Shown here: positions 1 through 8,795 of the stretch, piece after piece
Numbering within the stretch: position 1 is the stretch's first letter
Layout: each line of letters begins with the position of its first letter
Assembly: GCA_034927345.1 (NCBI GenBank)
Contig: JAYFQE010000020.1
Location: forward strand, 1 to 64,000
Direction: 5' to 3'
Source of the DNA: JAYFQE01 sp034927345
GTDB taxonomy: Bacteria; Bacillota; Clostridia; Saccharofermentanales; UBA5734
DNA length: 64,000 nt
Made by a program: the position numbers and the translations under genes
The notes under the pieces: generated by a model
Told to the model about the DNA's origin: nothing
What the model saw: only the letters and a program-made list of their open reading frames with translations
Databases searched by the model: none

Positions 1-117
1 TTTGGGGGATGAAGCTATATCTGAATATGAAGCACCTGGAGTCGATGGACCTGAGTGAGGAGGTGGCTACCGATCTGACAGCTGGCTGATGGTCAGTTAA
101 CCAAGTGAGAACAGAAA
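1..117. other. Left-edge sequence upstream of the broken ATPase
   Basis: This stretch should hold the N-terminal Walker A part of the ATPase that follows, but no frame encodes a P-loop here. A short open frame at 9-89 (+) reads as 26 residues beginning MKLYLNMKHLESMDLSEE and may be the 3' tail of a gene starting outside the window. It resembles nothing I recognise. A TGA at 106-108 closes the ATPase frame on its upstream side. Confidence 0.3.
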
Positions 118-1269
118 GTGCGCATAATCCTTGACACGACCCACGAGAATATTTATGCCGATTATGACTGTAATTACTTCTTTGACGAAGTGCAGTATGC
201 GCAGGATTGGGATAAATGGCTAAAAACTATTTATGATATGCAGCCGGATACAAAAGTTGTGGCAACCGGTTCAACTAGTCCTGTTTTGATGAAAGGAACC
301 AATGAAAGCGGAGCCGGCAGATGGTCAATAATTCAGGTGCCTACAATGTCTTTTTATGAATACTGTGAGCTGATGAATATTGACCGGCCTGATTTGGCGG
401 ATTCTGTAACCATTACCGCTTTGCTTCATATGTCACAGCAAGAACGTACACAGATTATGTTGCAGCTTTCAAAGGTATATAACCATTTTACTCGTTATCT
501 GCAGATCGGAGGCTTCCCGGAGTTGGCATTAGCAGATGATGATTTTATGGCACAACAAATACTGCGTGAGGATGTGGTTGATAAAGTTTTAAAAAGAGAT
601 TTGCCGTCAATCTACCCTATCCGGAATTCTACAGAATTGGAACGTATCTTTTTATATCTATGCAATGTATCCTCTTCAATTGTGTCTATTGATGCCATAG
701 CCAAGGAATTACAGGGGGTTTCCCGGCCAACCGTAGAGAACTATATCCGTTATCTTGAAAGCGCAAATCTGATTTATCAGAGTTGGCCTATTGATATGGC
801 TGGAAAAAAGGTTTTGAAAGCGAGTCCCAAAATATATATTGCAGATGCGGCTCTCTGAAGTGCGGTTTTAATGGATGACTCGATTTTGACAAATCCAGAA
901 GAAATGGGAAAAGTGGTTGAAACCACGGTTTATAAGCATGTCGCCGCATTCTACTATCAGAAGGCTACTTCGGTCGGTTACTACCGTGGCGGTCGCAAGG
1001 ACAAAGAAATTGATGTGGTTGTTGAGCTATATGGCAACAAGAATATTTTGATTGAAGTTAAATACCGGGAAGGCGCGCCTATTGCAGATGATGACGCTAT
1101 CTGCCGGCTCTGCAAGGGGGCTTCAGCTGCAATTATTATAACAAAGAATGCTACTGATTATGGTATCCACAATACTGCTGCCGGTCATGAACTCATCCGT
1201 ATACCCGTTTTTGCTTTTCTGTATCTGCTTGGCCATGCGGAAAAAAATGGATACGAAGGAATTGCATGA
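118..1269 (+). pseudogene. AAA/DUF4143-type ATPase, 5'-deleted and interrupted by a stop
   Basis: One reading frame, broken by TGA at 856-858, encodes the middle and C-terminal parts of an ATPase of the AAA_14/DUF4143 family. The first part has the Walker B-like FFDEVQYAQDW, the sensor-like VVATGST, and GRWSIIQVPTMSFYEYCEL, typical of the family. The second part (871-1269) has the C-terminal nuclease-like segment with IDVVVEL and ILIEVKYREG. The stop lies in ADAAL-stop-SAVL, where relatives usually read ADAALRNAVL, so a CGA-to-TGA change is likely. The Walker A N-terminus is missing and an in-frame stop lies just upstream of the GTG at 118. Two independent lesions make this a decayed gene. 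The function of family members is poorly known. Confidence 0.8.
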
Positions 1270-1285
1270 ATACAAACCGTTTCCA

Positions 1286-1313
1286 TTGAGTTAACTTTCT
1301 GCTATATTATCAT
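1286..1313 (+). promoter_or_regulatory. Possible promoter for the zinc-ribbon peptidase gene
   Basis: TTGAGT (1286-1291), a 16-base spacer and TATCAT (1308-1313) lie in an AT-rich gap about 65 bases before the preferred ATG. The match is moderate and this is a prediction from sequence only. Confidence 0.35.
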
Positions 1314-1378
1314 TTATATCGTCTATATCATGGGCTGTGAGAAGAAGAGAAAACCCGAATGTGAAAGGGCGTATATCC

Positions 1379-3793
1379 ATGTTTTGCAAACACTGTGGCC
1401 GGCAGATTCAGGAACAGGCTCAATTTTGCCCCCATTGCGGTCAGGCTGTACGGCGCGGCGAAACGGCGCGGCAGCCGGTTCAGCCGTCAACGGCTTATCC
1501 GATGCCGACGCCGGCATGGCCTCAGCCTTCTTCCAGCCTTCCGGCCGGCACTGGGAAAAAACGCTTTACCGGAGCGCAAAAATTGATGCTGGCAATCGGC
1601 GGACTGCTGGTCGTTATCGTTCTTGTGGCAATCATGATCAATTTGTTGCATAGGGAACCCAGCGCTTGGGCTGCCGATGCCAAACTGCTGGCCGAGCAGA
1701 AAATCGGCGCGGCCGGCGGCACAGTGGAAATCGACAATCCGCAGTCCGCTCTGGACGGACTGCGCCTGGAAGTACCGGCGGGCGCGTATGAGCAGGATTT
1801 GAAGTATTCAATCCTGGAAACACCGGCGGCCGGTCTGGATTACGGCGACTTGTTTCATCCGGCCACCCCGGTTATTACCATCGACAACGGTCATGGATTT
1901 GCCGGGAAACCGATGACCCTGAAGATTCCGGTTCAGATTGCCGCGGATGAGTTCGCCATGGCCTTTTTCCGGGATCGCGCTACCGGCAGTCTGGAAGGCA
2001 TTCCTTGTCTGGAGCAGGACGAACGTTCCATTACGATCGAAACGGCTCATTTCTCGGATGTTATTGTCAGCATCGTGAAAAAGAATCTGCTGGACGGCCG
2101 GATCATGGATAATGAAGCCGATACCAACTTTATGCCGGCCATGAGCGATTTTTATGCGCCGAATTACGGTAGTTTCGCCGAACCGGGCGGTCATTGCGGC
2201 GGTCAATCGATGGCGATGATCCATTATTATAATATGCATGCCAATGACAATGCCGATGGCAGAACACTGCGTACTGAGGAGGGTGTCGACAACAATACTT
2301 TGCCGGCCACCCGTGATTTTTGGCAGGACGATTCCCTGGCTTACCGGCTTTGCTCGCGCGTTCAGCGTGATTTTATCTGGGACAACAGCGTGATCGATCC
2401 CCAGCGGGACCAATATGACGATGTAACCTACTATTCGTTTGCTTATTCGATGGCCTTGACCCATTCGCCGCAATTGGTTTTTATATATCGGACCAAAGCG
2501 GACGGGACGACCGGCGGCCATGCTTTGGTTGTTTATGGGGTAACACCCGACGGGCTGGCCATTGCCGATCCGAATTATCCCGGAGATTTGCTGCGCCGGA
2601 TCGATGTCCGGCGGGGGACGGATGCCGGCGATTTGGGACTGGATTTACTGCCCTACAGCTCTGCTGCCAGATCAGGCGATTCCGCCGTTGTCTACGACCG
2701 CATCAGTTATTATGGTCTTTACGCCCTGATGAATCATGATGTGATGGATCAGTTGTGGCAAGATGTCATCGACGGCCAGGATGTCGGCGGCGCTTTATTT
2801 CCGGCGGATCTGAGCCTGATTGCGGCAGCCGGGCGCGATGCCGGCGGAATTTTGATTGTCAGCCCTTTGACAAGCTCGTTTTCAATCAGCCGGCTGCAGA
2901 CCGAACAGGTCGACGCGGCGAAAGCCGGTGAAATCCACCTGACGGTGCCGGTTGTTGATGCTGATGCCCGCCTGAGCTTTTATAACGGCACAACCTTGCT
3001 CGAAACAGTCGAGGGAACTTTGGGTCAGGATGCCGGCAAGTATATGGGCATTGCGCTCCAGCCGGGTATCAATGATATCGGCGTTTTATATGAGCGCAGG
3101 ACTTCGGACGACCAGTTTGCCTATGTCAATTTTTATCGGTACCAAATCACATACAGCGCCGTTTCGCTATCTGTCGAACCGGCTGCTGCCGAAATCCAAG
3201 CCGGCGAAGCGGTTCGGCTGGCGGCGACGCTTAATGGCGACGCCGGTTCGGTCAGTCCGCTGCTGACCTGGGATTTTGGCGACGGTTCGGCGCCGGTGAG
3301 CGGAGACGCCCTGATCGTTGAACATACTTACAGTCAGGGCGGCGTCTTTACAGGGACGGTTATCCTGGCCGACGCCGCGGCGCCGGGAACCGAATTGGGC
3401 CGGGCTGTTTTTACCGTGACCGCTGCGGCAGCCGCTACAGAAACTAATCCGCCTGCGGCAGGCATGGGCGGCAGCTGGATGCTGAACTATATTTATGATG
3501 CCGAATGCCAGCATACCAGTTCGCTGGAGCAAATGTCCCATAATCTGCACTTTGAGGAAACCGATCATTTGGGGAAAAATTACAGCTATGCTCTGCAGCT
3601 TGGCGATTCAGCGTTCCGAACGGATGACGGCGTTACTTACACCATCGTGATTCCGGACTTTTTTATCGACAATACCTTTACCGGGGCTTTGTCGGCGGAC
3701 GGGCGAACCGTCGAAGGTACTTTTGTTGCGAACTTCGGCACACAAAAAGAGCATTGGATCAACGGCCGTTTTACGCTGACTCGCTCCGATTAA
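1379..3793 (+). CDS. Membrane-anchored zinc-ribbon protein with C39-like cysteine peptidase and PKD domains
   Basis: The 804-residue protein starts with a zinc ribbon (Cys3, Cys6, Cys17, Cys20), followed by a Pro-rich linker and one membrane segment near residues 70-91. A long extracytoplasmic part follows. HCGGQSMAMIHYYN (Cys273) and GGHALVVYGVTPDG (His381) with ADPNYP (Asp397) have the Cys-His-Asp order of papain/C39-like peptidases. A PKD fold (WDFGDGS, VEHTYSQGG) lies near residues 595-680, and an uncharacterised beta-rich tail ends the protein. The ATG at 1379 is preferred over GTG 1337 because the zinc ribbon begins there and an AAAGGG lies upstream. The stop overlaps the convergent ppk2 stop. 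The substrate is unknown. Peptidase activity is inferred from motifs only. Confidence 0.7.
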   Translation: MFCKHCGRQIQEQAQFCPHCGQAVRRGETARQPVQPSTAYPMPTPAWPQPSSSLPAGTGKKRFTGAQKLMLAIGGLLVVIVLVAIMINLLHREPSAWAADAKLLAEQKIGAAGGTVEIDNPQSALDGLRLEVPAGAYEQDLKYSILETPAAGLDYGDLFHPATPVITIDNGHGFAGKPMTLKIPVQIAADEFAMAFFRDRATGSLEGIPCLEQDERSITIETAHFSDVIVSIVKKNLLDGRIMDNEADTNFMPAMSDFYAPNYGSFAEPGGHCGGQSMAMIHYYNMHANDNADGRTLRTEEGVDNNTLPATRDFWQDDSLAYRLCSRVQRDFIWDNSVIDPQRDQYDDVTYYSFAYSMALTHSPQLVFIYRTKADGTTGGHALVVYGVTPDGLAIADPNYPGDLLRRIDVRRGTDAGDLGLDLLPYSSAARSGDSAVVYDRISYYGLYALMNHDVMDQLWQDVIDGQDVGGALFPADLSLIAAAGRDAGGILIVSPLTSSFSISRLQTEQVDAAKAGEIHLTVPVVDADARLSFYNGTTLLETVEGTLGQDAGKYMGIALQPGINDIGVLYERRTSDDQFAYVNFYRYQITYSAVSLSVEPAAAEIQAGEAVRLAATLNGDAGSVSPLLTWDFGDGSAPVSGDALIVEHTYSQGGVFTGTVILADAAAPGTELGRAVFTVTAAAAATETNPPAAGMGGSWMLNYIYDAECQHTSSLEQMSHNLHFEETDHLGKNYSYALQLGDSAFRTDDGVTYTIVIPDFFIDNTFTGALSADGRTVEGTFVANFGTQKEHWINGRFTLTRSD

Positions 3794-4758
3794 CGTTTGG
3801 CCGGAACGTCGCCGCTTCCGTACAAATCGGGGACAAAGGTCTGGTCGGTGATCGGCGGCCGCACGTAGCCGGTGTCATGCTGACGCGGCGGCAGGACGAT
3901 CGGTTCCGGCGTCAGGTCTTCGTACGGGATCAGACTGAGCAGATGGCTGATGCAGTTGAGTCGCGCGTGCTTTTTTATATCGGCGTTGACAACGTACCAG
4001 GGCGATTGTTTGGTATCGGTATAGGAGAACATTTCATCTTTGGCTCTCGAGTATTCAACCCAGCGGCGCCGGGATTCCAGATCGATCGGGCTGAGTTTCC
4101 AGCGTTTGGTCGGATCGTTGATGCGATCCTGAAAACGTTTTTCCTGTTCTTCATCAGAAACTGAAAACCAGTACTTAATCAGAATAATGCCGGAACGGAT
4201 CAGCATTTTTTCAAATTCCGGGCAGGAACGCAGAAATTCCCGGTATTCATCTTCTGTGCAAAAGCCCATGACGCGTTCGACGCCGGCGCGGTTATACCAG
4301 CTGCGGTCGAACAGGACTATTTCGCCGGCTGACGGAAGGCGTGAAACATAGCGTTGGAAATACCATTGGGTTTTTTCCTTTTCGGTCGGCGCCGGCAGCG
4401 CTTCAACCCGGCAGATCCGGGGATTCAGCGCTTCTGTGATCCGCTTGATGACGCCGCCTTTTCCGGCTGCGTCGCGTCCTTCAAAGATAACGACGACCTT
4501 CAGGCCTTTAAACTTGACCCATTCCTGCAGTTTGATCAGCTCGATCTGCAGCCGCTCGAGTTCCTTGATATAGATTTCATCGCTGATGGGTTTGATGTTT
4601 TTCGTGACCGGAGGTTCTTCTGCGGTTATCTCTGACGGATTGCCGCTCTTTTCCGGCAGATCGGCTTGTGCAGCCTGAACGGCCTTTTTGTCTTTGTTTT
4701 TCTTTTTATTATTTTTCGGATCATTTTTCTTTTCGGAGATTTTTTCAGAATTGCCCAT
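3790..4758 (-). CDS. ppk2: Polyphosphate kinase 2 family protein
   Basis: A 322-residue PPK2-family enzyme, which transfers phosphate between polyphosphate and nucleotides in the cytoplasm. VVIFEGRDAAGKGG is the Walker A segment and IVLFDRSWYNRAGVERVMGF the Walker B/lid segment of the family. RYVSRLPSAGE and the C-terminal WYVVNADIKKHARLN also fit. A lysine-rich, low-complexity tail of about 60 residues precedes the catalytic core. Start choice: the ATG at 4756-4758 has GGAG eight bases upstream, whereas the upstream in-frame ATG at 4771-4773 has no Shine-Dalgarno. Whether it makes ADP/GTP or AMP products cannot be read from the sequence. Confidence 0.9.
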   Translation of the reverse strand: MGNSEKISEKKNDPKNNKKKNKDKKAVQAAQADLPEKSGNPSEITAEEPPVTKNIKPISDEIYIKELERLQIELIKLQEWVKFKGLKVVVIFEGRDAAGKGGVIKRITEALNPRICRVEALPAPTEKEKTQWYFQRYVSRLPSAGEIVLFDRSWYNRAGVERVMGFCTEDEYREFLRSCPEFEKMLIRSGIILIKYWFSVSDEEQEKRFQDRINDPTKRWKLSPIDLESRRRWVEYSRAKDEMFSYTDTKQSPWYVVNADIKKHARLNCISHLLSLIPYEDLTPEPIVLPPRQHDTGYVRPPITDQTFVPDLYGSGDVPAKR

Positions 4759-4834
4759 AAACTCATCTCCCATCTGACAAACCGGCGTGACCGCCGTCTA
4801 AGGCCTGGATCGATGTGGGTCGGATCTTGTTATC

Positions 4835-4843
4835 ATTGTAGCA
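4835..4843 (-). promoter_or_regulatory. Possible extended -10 promoter for ppk2
   Basis: On the minus strand TGCTACAAT is an extended -10 (TGnTANAAT) about 75 bases before the ppk2 start. No good -35 is visible, as is common for extended -10 promoters. Confidence 0.35.
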
Positions 4844-4846
4844 CAT

Positions 4847-5551
4847 TTAGCGGCATGCGGATTTTTTGGCGGCGAGGCACGCTTGATTGGTGGCATAAAT
4901 AATATCCGGAAGATCGGCGATTAAACGGCAAAAGTCGATCAGACGCTGCCAGCTTTGATATTTTTCAAATTCGAATGAATGGCCCCAGATGTAAAAGAGC
5001 ATATCTTCTTCAGACTCTGCCCGGATAAAGGCGTCGGCCAGCTCCATAAGCTGGGGATCTTCGATCCAGCAGGTTGGATGCCATTCCATCGGCCGGGCGG
5101 GAAAGGTAAAGGTATGATGATTCTGGCAGGTGCGCGCGTAGCGGATCGGTGTGTTGTCGGTTATGGTTTTAATGACAAATTCATTGTAGAACGGTCCGCC
5201 CGGATAAGCCATGCCGACAATCGGATAGTGGCACAGCGCTTCCAGCGCTTTTCGGTCGTCATCGACCTCGTGGATGATCTGATCGGCATTTAATTGCAGT
5301 AAATTCGGATGGGTAACGGTATGAACGGCTATTTCATGACCGAGATAGAGATCATGGACCTGGTTTTCTTCGATTTCCGTATGGTCGCAGTCAATCCCGT
5401 CATGAATAATCCGGTGTTTCTGTCCCCAGAAACCGGAATTAAGGTTAAAGGTGCATTTCAGGCCATATTGATTTAATATATCAACAAAACGAATATCCTG
5501 GATGGTTCCGTCATCAAAACTCAGGGTTAAATATTTCTTGCCGCGGCGCAT
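4847..5551 (-). CDS. Polysaccharide deacetylase (NodB homology) family protein
   Basis: A 234-residue carbohydrate esterase 4-like protein. It has the opening motif TLSFDDGTIQD (catalytic Asp and zinc Asp) and HEIAVHTVTHPNLL, which supplies the His-x3-His zinc ligands. Later motifs are AYPGGPF and IWGHSFEFEKY, whose His is the usual C-terminal catalytic residue. There is no signal peptide, so it may act inside the cell or on a small soluble glycan rather than on the wall. The gene is monocistronic, and its start faces the dehydrogenase gene across a shared 94-base promoter gap. An AAAGG precedes the ATG. Substrate unknown. Confidence 0.85.
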   Translation of the reverse strand: MRRGKKYLTLSFDDGTIQDIRFVDILNQYGLKCTFNLNSGFWGQKHRIIHDGIDCDHTEIEENQVHDLYLGHEIAVHTVTHPNLLQLNADQIIHEVDDDRKALEALCHYPIVGMAYPGGPFYNEFVIKTITDNTPIRYARTCQNHHTFTFPARPMEWHPTCWIEDPQLMELADAFIRAESEEDMLFYIWGHSFEFEKYQSWQRLIDFCRLIADLPDIIYATNQACLAAKKSACR

Positions 5552-5581
5552 AAATCCTTTACCTTCTTTGCTATTTTATTG

Positions 5582-5589
5582 TATTATAA
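5582..5589. promoter_or_regulatory. Overlapping divergent -10 elements
   Basis: The sequence GTATTATAAC contains TATTAT on the plus strand and TATAAT on the minus strand. It lies between two genes that start in opposite directions. The minus-strand element has a weak TTTAAA 17 bases upstream. Divergent transcription would be mutually exclusive if both are used. Confidence 0.35.
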
Positions 5590-5645
5590 CAGGCGTGCCT
5601 AATTGTTTAAATTCTTTCGGAAGAAATTCACGTCAGGAGAATAAT

Positions 5646-6641
5646 ATGCGAGCAGTATTGATGGGTGAAAAGAGAGTCATTGAGAATGTATATGGATCAG
5701 AACAGTTGAAGCGGCTGCAGGCAAATGTTGATCTGTACCCGGTTCCGGTGACGAGAGAAAACTGGTCTGAGCATCGGGAAGCGTTACAATCGGCGGAACT
5801 GATTTTTTCGACCTGGAGTATGCCGGTCTGGACTGAAGCTGAAATCGCCGAGTATATGCCGTCTCTGCAAGCCGTCTATTATGCGGCGGGAAGTGTACGT
5901 TTCTTTGCCAAACCGTTTATTGACCGTCACATCGTCGTGGTCAGCGGGTGGCGCGCCAATGCTGTTCCGGTCGCGCAATATGCGACTGCCCAGATTATGC
6001 TGGCGGCCAAAGGTTATTTCAGAGTGCAGCCTTTATATAAAACCAGTCGGGACGAAGCCAGGCAGACAGCCAGTAAATATCCGGGTAATTATGCTATTAA
6101 AATAGGCCTTCTGGGAGCCGGCGCCATCGGTTCGCTGGTGGCCGGCCTGCTGCAGCCGCACAACCTGGAAGTGTTAGTCTACGATCCTTTTCTGAGTGAT
6201 GAAAAAGCCAAATCCTTGCAAGTCCGGAAAACGGATCTGGATGAGATTTTCAGCACCTGCTCGGTTATTTCCAATCATCTGGCTAATTTACCGGCTACCC
6301 AACGGTTGCTGCAGGCCAGCCATTTTCAACGCATGCTGCCTTATGCTACCTTTATCAATACCGGCCGCGGCGCCCAACTGGACGAGCAGGCGCTTGCCGA
6401 CGCTTTGCTGGCCGAACCGGGCCGTACGGCTTTGCTGGATGTTCTGATCGATGAAACGCATCCGGAGCAAAGTCCTCTTTTTGACCGGCCCAACTGCCTG
6501 ATAACGCCGCATATCGCCGGCAGCAGCGGACAAGAAGTCCGCCGGATGGCTGATTTTGTCCTGGACGACCTGGAACGGATGTTGTCCGGCCGGCCGCTGT
6601 TGTATCGCGTAACAGCGGAAATGTTGGAAACGATGGCATAA
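5646..6641 (+). CDS. D-isomer-specific 2-hydroxyacid dehydrogenase family protein
   Basis: A 331-residue NAD-dependent 2-hydroxyacid dehydrogenase. The Rossmann fingerprint GLLGAGAIGSLVAGLL lies near residue 150. INTGRGAQLDEQALADAL carries the family Arg region, and LITPHIAGSSGQEVRRM supplies the catalytic His. The N-terminal domain is diverged from classical members such as PGDH. The ATG at 5646 follows AGGAG by seven bases. The frame stays open upstream to 5502, but that would run into the divergent gene. The substrate is not predictable. It stands alone ahead of the GGDEF/EAL gene. Confidence 0.85.
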   Translation: MRAVLMGEKRVIENVYGSEQLKRLQANVDLYPVPVTRENWSEHREALQSAELIFSTWSMPVWTEAEIAEYMPSLQAVYYAAGSVRFFAKPFIDRHIVVVSGWRANAVPVAQYATAQIMLAAKGYFRVQPLYKTSRDEARQTASKYPGNYAIKIGLLGAGAIGSLVAGLLQPHNLEVLVYDPFLSDEKAKSLQVRKTDLDEIFSTCSVISNHLANLPATQRLLQASHFQRMLPYATFINTGRGAQLDEQALADALLAEPGRTALLDVLIDETHPEQSPLFDRPNCLITPHIAGSSGQEVRRMADFVLDDLERMLSGRPLLYRVTAEMLETMA

Positions 6642-6703
6642 GCGGCTTTGTCAGCGTTCTTACTCTGTCCGGAAATGGACATCGATTGGGGAGCAGCAAA
6701 CGC

Positions 6704-8737
6704 GTGAAATTCAAAGCAGGTCAAAGAGCGAAAAGGCAGATCAAGAACAGTCATCCGCTAAAGTTTCTTGCTGCGATTTTTGTCGTTATTCTGGCTTTCA
6801 TTTCGGTTGTCGAATGGATATCCTATAAAAATATCGAAGACGAGCTGATTACCGGACAGGCGCAACGTGCTTTGGACCACGCGCAGCTGGTCGCCGAGTC
6901 TTTTACCATAGATCAGGACGAATTTGACCGGATTAAAGCCATGCCGCTGTCCCGGTCGCGCATCCAGTCCGACACGCTGCGTTTTAAAGAGATTGCCGCC
7001 CCGATTATCCGGTTGGAGGGCATCCGTTATATTTACATTATCAGCCGGTTGGATGAATCGGCCGTGCTCTATCATTATGATGATCCGGCCGGGGCGGAAG
7101 CAGCCGGCTATCCTTTGGGCACAGCCATGAATGCGGTTTATGTCTTTACCAGTGAAGATGAATCCGGCTATGAAGAAATCGACCGTTATGATTATAATTT
7201 TCTGAAGGCCGCCTATGACCAGGGACAGCCGGTCATGATCAAAGCCGATAACTGGCGCTGGAAGGTCGCCATAACCGGCCTTTATCCTTACCGCAATCCG
7301 GATGGCGTTTTACTGGGGTATGTCGGCGTTGATATCAGCATCGCTTCCTTTTACCATACGCTGAATCATCTGCGCCTGATATACATCGTCCTTCTGGTCA
7401 TTATTATAATCATGCTGGGCGGACTTTACGGTTTGTTGGCCAACCGGCTTTATTATTCTCTTTACCGGGACAGTTTGACCGGCCTGGTCAACCGGAATGC
7501 TTATCAAAGCATTATGGCACGCCAGTTGGAATTGAATCCCAATAGCCTTGCGGCTTTTTATTTCCTTGATCTCGACGGATTTAAAAATGTCAACGATACC
7601 TTAGGCCACAGCAACGGCGATCATTTGTTGAATCTGGTTGCCAGGCGGCTTGTCCATCTGGTTGACCGCAAAACGCTTGTTATTCGGATCGCTGGAGACG
7701 AATTCGGCCTTTTTCACTGTGGTTTTGCTGATGAATCGGCAGTCCGCGCTTTCGGCGATGAAATCATCAACGATTTGTCGCGGCAGGTTTGGGAAATCGG
7801 CAAACAGAAAGTGCGGATAGCGGCCAGCGCCGGCTGCGCAATCTGGAAGCAGCCGGCCCAGACAATCGCCCAATTGATCGAATATGCCGATTTCGCCATG
7901 TATCAGGCAAAAGCAGCCGGTAAAAGCCGGTTAACCATGTTTCGGCTGGGCAGTTATCTCCTGGCGGAAAAAGAACAGCAGCTGCATCAGGATCTCGGAT
8001 CAGCCCTGCTGGAAAAACGATATGTCCACGTTTTTCAGCCAATTTATGATATCAACAACAACTGTGTAGCCGGTTATGAAGGATTTACCCGTTTGGATTC
8101 ATCGGCTGATCCTGATGACAGCGTCGTCAGTTATGCAGAAACTCAGTACCAAAGCGTTGAAATCGAACGCCTGCTGACTTATAGCCTGGCAGAAACATTC
8201 CGCCAGATTAAGGGCGATCGCCAGGTATTTTTGTCTATCAATGAAAGCATCAATGATTTATACAGCGGAATGAGTCATGATGAGTTCCGCAAATATGAAC
8301 AAGTATTCGCCGGGCTGGATATCGTAGCCGAAATCAATGAAACGCACTGGGCCGACATTATCAAGGTTATGGCCAAGGCCGTCAGCGCCCGCTCTCTGGG
8401 ACAGCGCATCGCGCTCGACAATTTTGTGTCCGGTTCACGTTGTTCGTCGCTTTTAGTCGGCATGAATCCGGAATGGATCAAGCTCTCGCCTGATCTGGTA
8501 CAGAATCTGGATCAATCGACAGACACGCAGCGTTTCATTATTCTAACCGTCCACTTTGCGCACCGGATCAATTGTCATGTCGTCGCCCAAGGCGTTGAGA
8601 ATATCGGTCTGGCCATCTTGCTCCGCCGGCTGGGCGTCGATTATCTGCAAGGACCGGCTGTCGGACTACCGTCTGCTCAGCTGGAAGATGCCGAACCGGA
8701 ATTATGCCGGATGATCAATGCCGAAAAAAATGCCTGA
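6704..8737 (+). CDS. Membrane-bound GGDEF/EAL-domain protein (EAL probably degenerate)
   Basis: A 677-residue protein with one membrane segment near residues 20-40, an extracytoplasmic sensor-like region, and a second membrane segment (near 225-250). The GGDEF domain has the signature AGDEF near residue 330. The EAL-like domain follows from about 440. GGDEF domains make and EAL domains degrade cyclic di-GMP. The first signature differs from GGDEF only in its first residue, which is often tolerated. The EAL domain reads YEGF instead of EAL, ALDNF instead of DDFG, and VAQGVEN instead of VAEGVE, so hydrolysis is doubtful. GTG 6704 is preferred because GGGGAG lies upstream; TTG 6686 is the alternative. 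No RxxD inhibitory site is seen five residues before the signature. Confidence 0.8.
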   Translation: MKFKAGQRAKRQIKNSHPLKFLAAIFVVILAFISVVEWISYKNIEDELITGQAQRALDHAQLVAESFTIDQDEFDRIKAMPLSRSRIQSDTLRFKEIAAPIIRLEGIRYIYIISRLDESAVLYHYDDPAGAEAAGYPLGTAMNAVYVFTSEDESGYEEIDRYDYNFLKAAYDQGQPVMIKADNWRWKVAITGLYPYRNPDGVLLGYVGVDISIASFYHTLNHLRLIYIVLLVIIIIMLGGLYGLLANRLYYSLYRDSLTGLVNRNAYQSIMARQLELNPNSLAAFYFLDLDGFKNVNDTLGHSNGDHLLNLVARRLVHLVDRKTLVIRIAGDEFGLFHCGFADESAVRAFGDEIINDLSRQVWEIGKQKVRIAASAGCAIWKQPAQTIAQLIEYADFAMYQAKAAGKSRLTMFRLGSYLLAEKEQQLHQDLGSALLEKRYVHVFQPIYDINNNCVAGYEGFTRLDSSADPDDSVVSYAETQYQSVEIERLLTYSLAETFRQIKGDRQVFLSINESINDLYSGMSHDEFRKYEQVFAGLDIVAEINETHWADIIKVMAKAVSARSLGQRIALDNFVSGSRCSSLLVGMNPEWIKLSPDLVQNLDQSTDTQRFIILTVHFAHRINCHVVAQGVENIGLAILLRRLGVDYLQGPAVGLPSAQLEDAEPELCRMINAEKNA

Positions 8738-8759
8738 GGCATTACAACATGCCCCAGGC
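8724..8759 (-). terminator. Intrinsic terminator of niaX
   Basis: Read on the minus strand, an 11-bp stem (one mismatch) GCCTGGGGCAT / ATGCCTCAGGC with a six-base loop is followed by seven T. It lies 37 bases after the niaX stop and overlaps the last codons of the convergent GGDEF/EAL gene. Confidence 0.75.
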
Positions 8760-8795
8760 CGGGAATCATTCAAATCTGCCGCGTGAAATTCCGGG

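Noticed and set aside
856..858. In-frame TGA as a recoded (selenocysteine or tryptophan) codon
   Set aside because: Relatives have Arg at this place, no hairpin typical of recoding is evident, and TGA ends many other genes here, including this one. A nonsense change is simpler.
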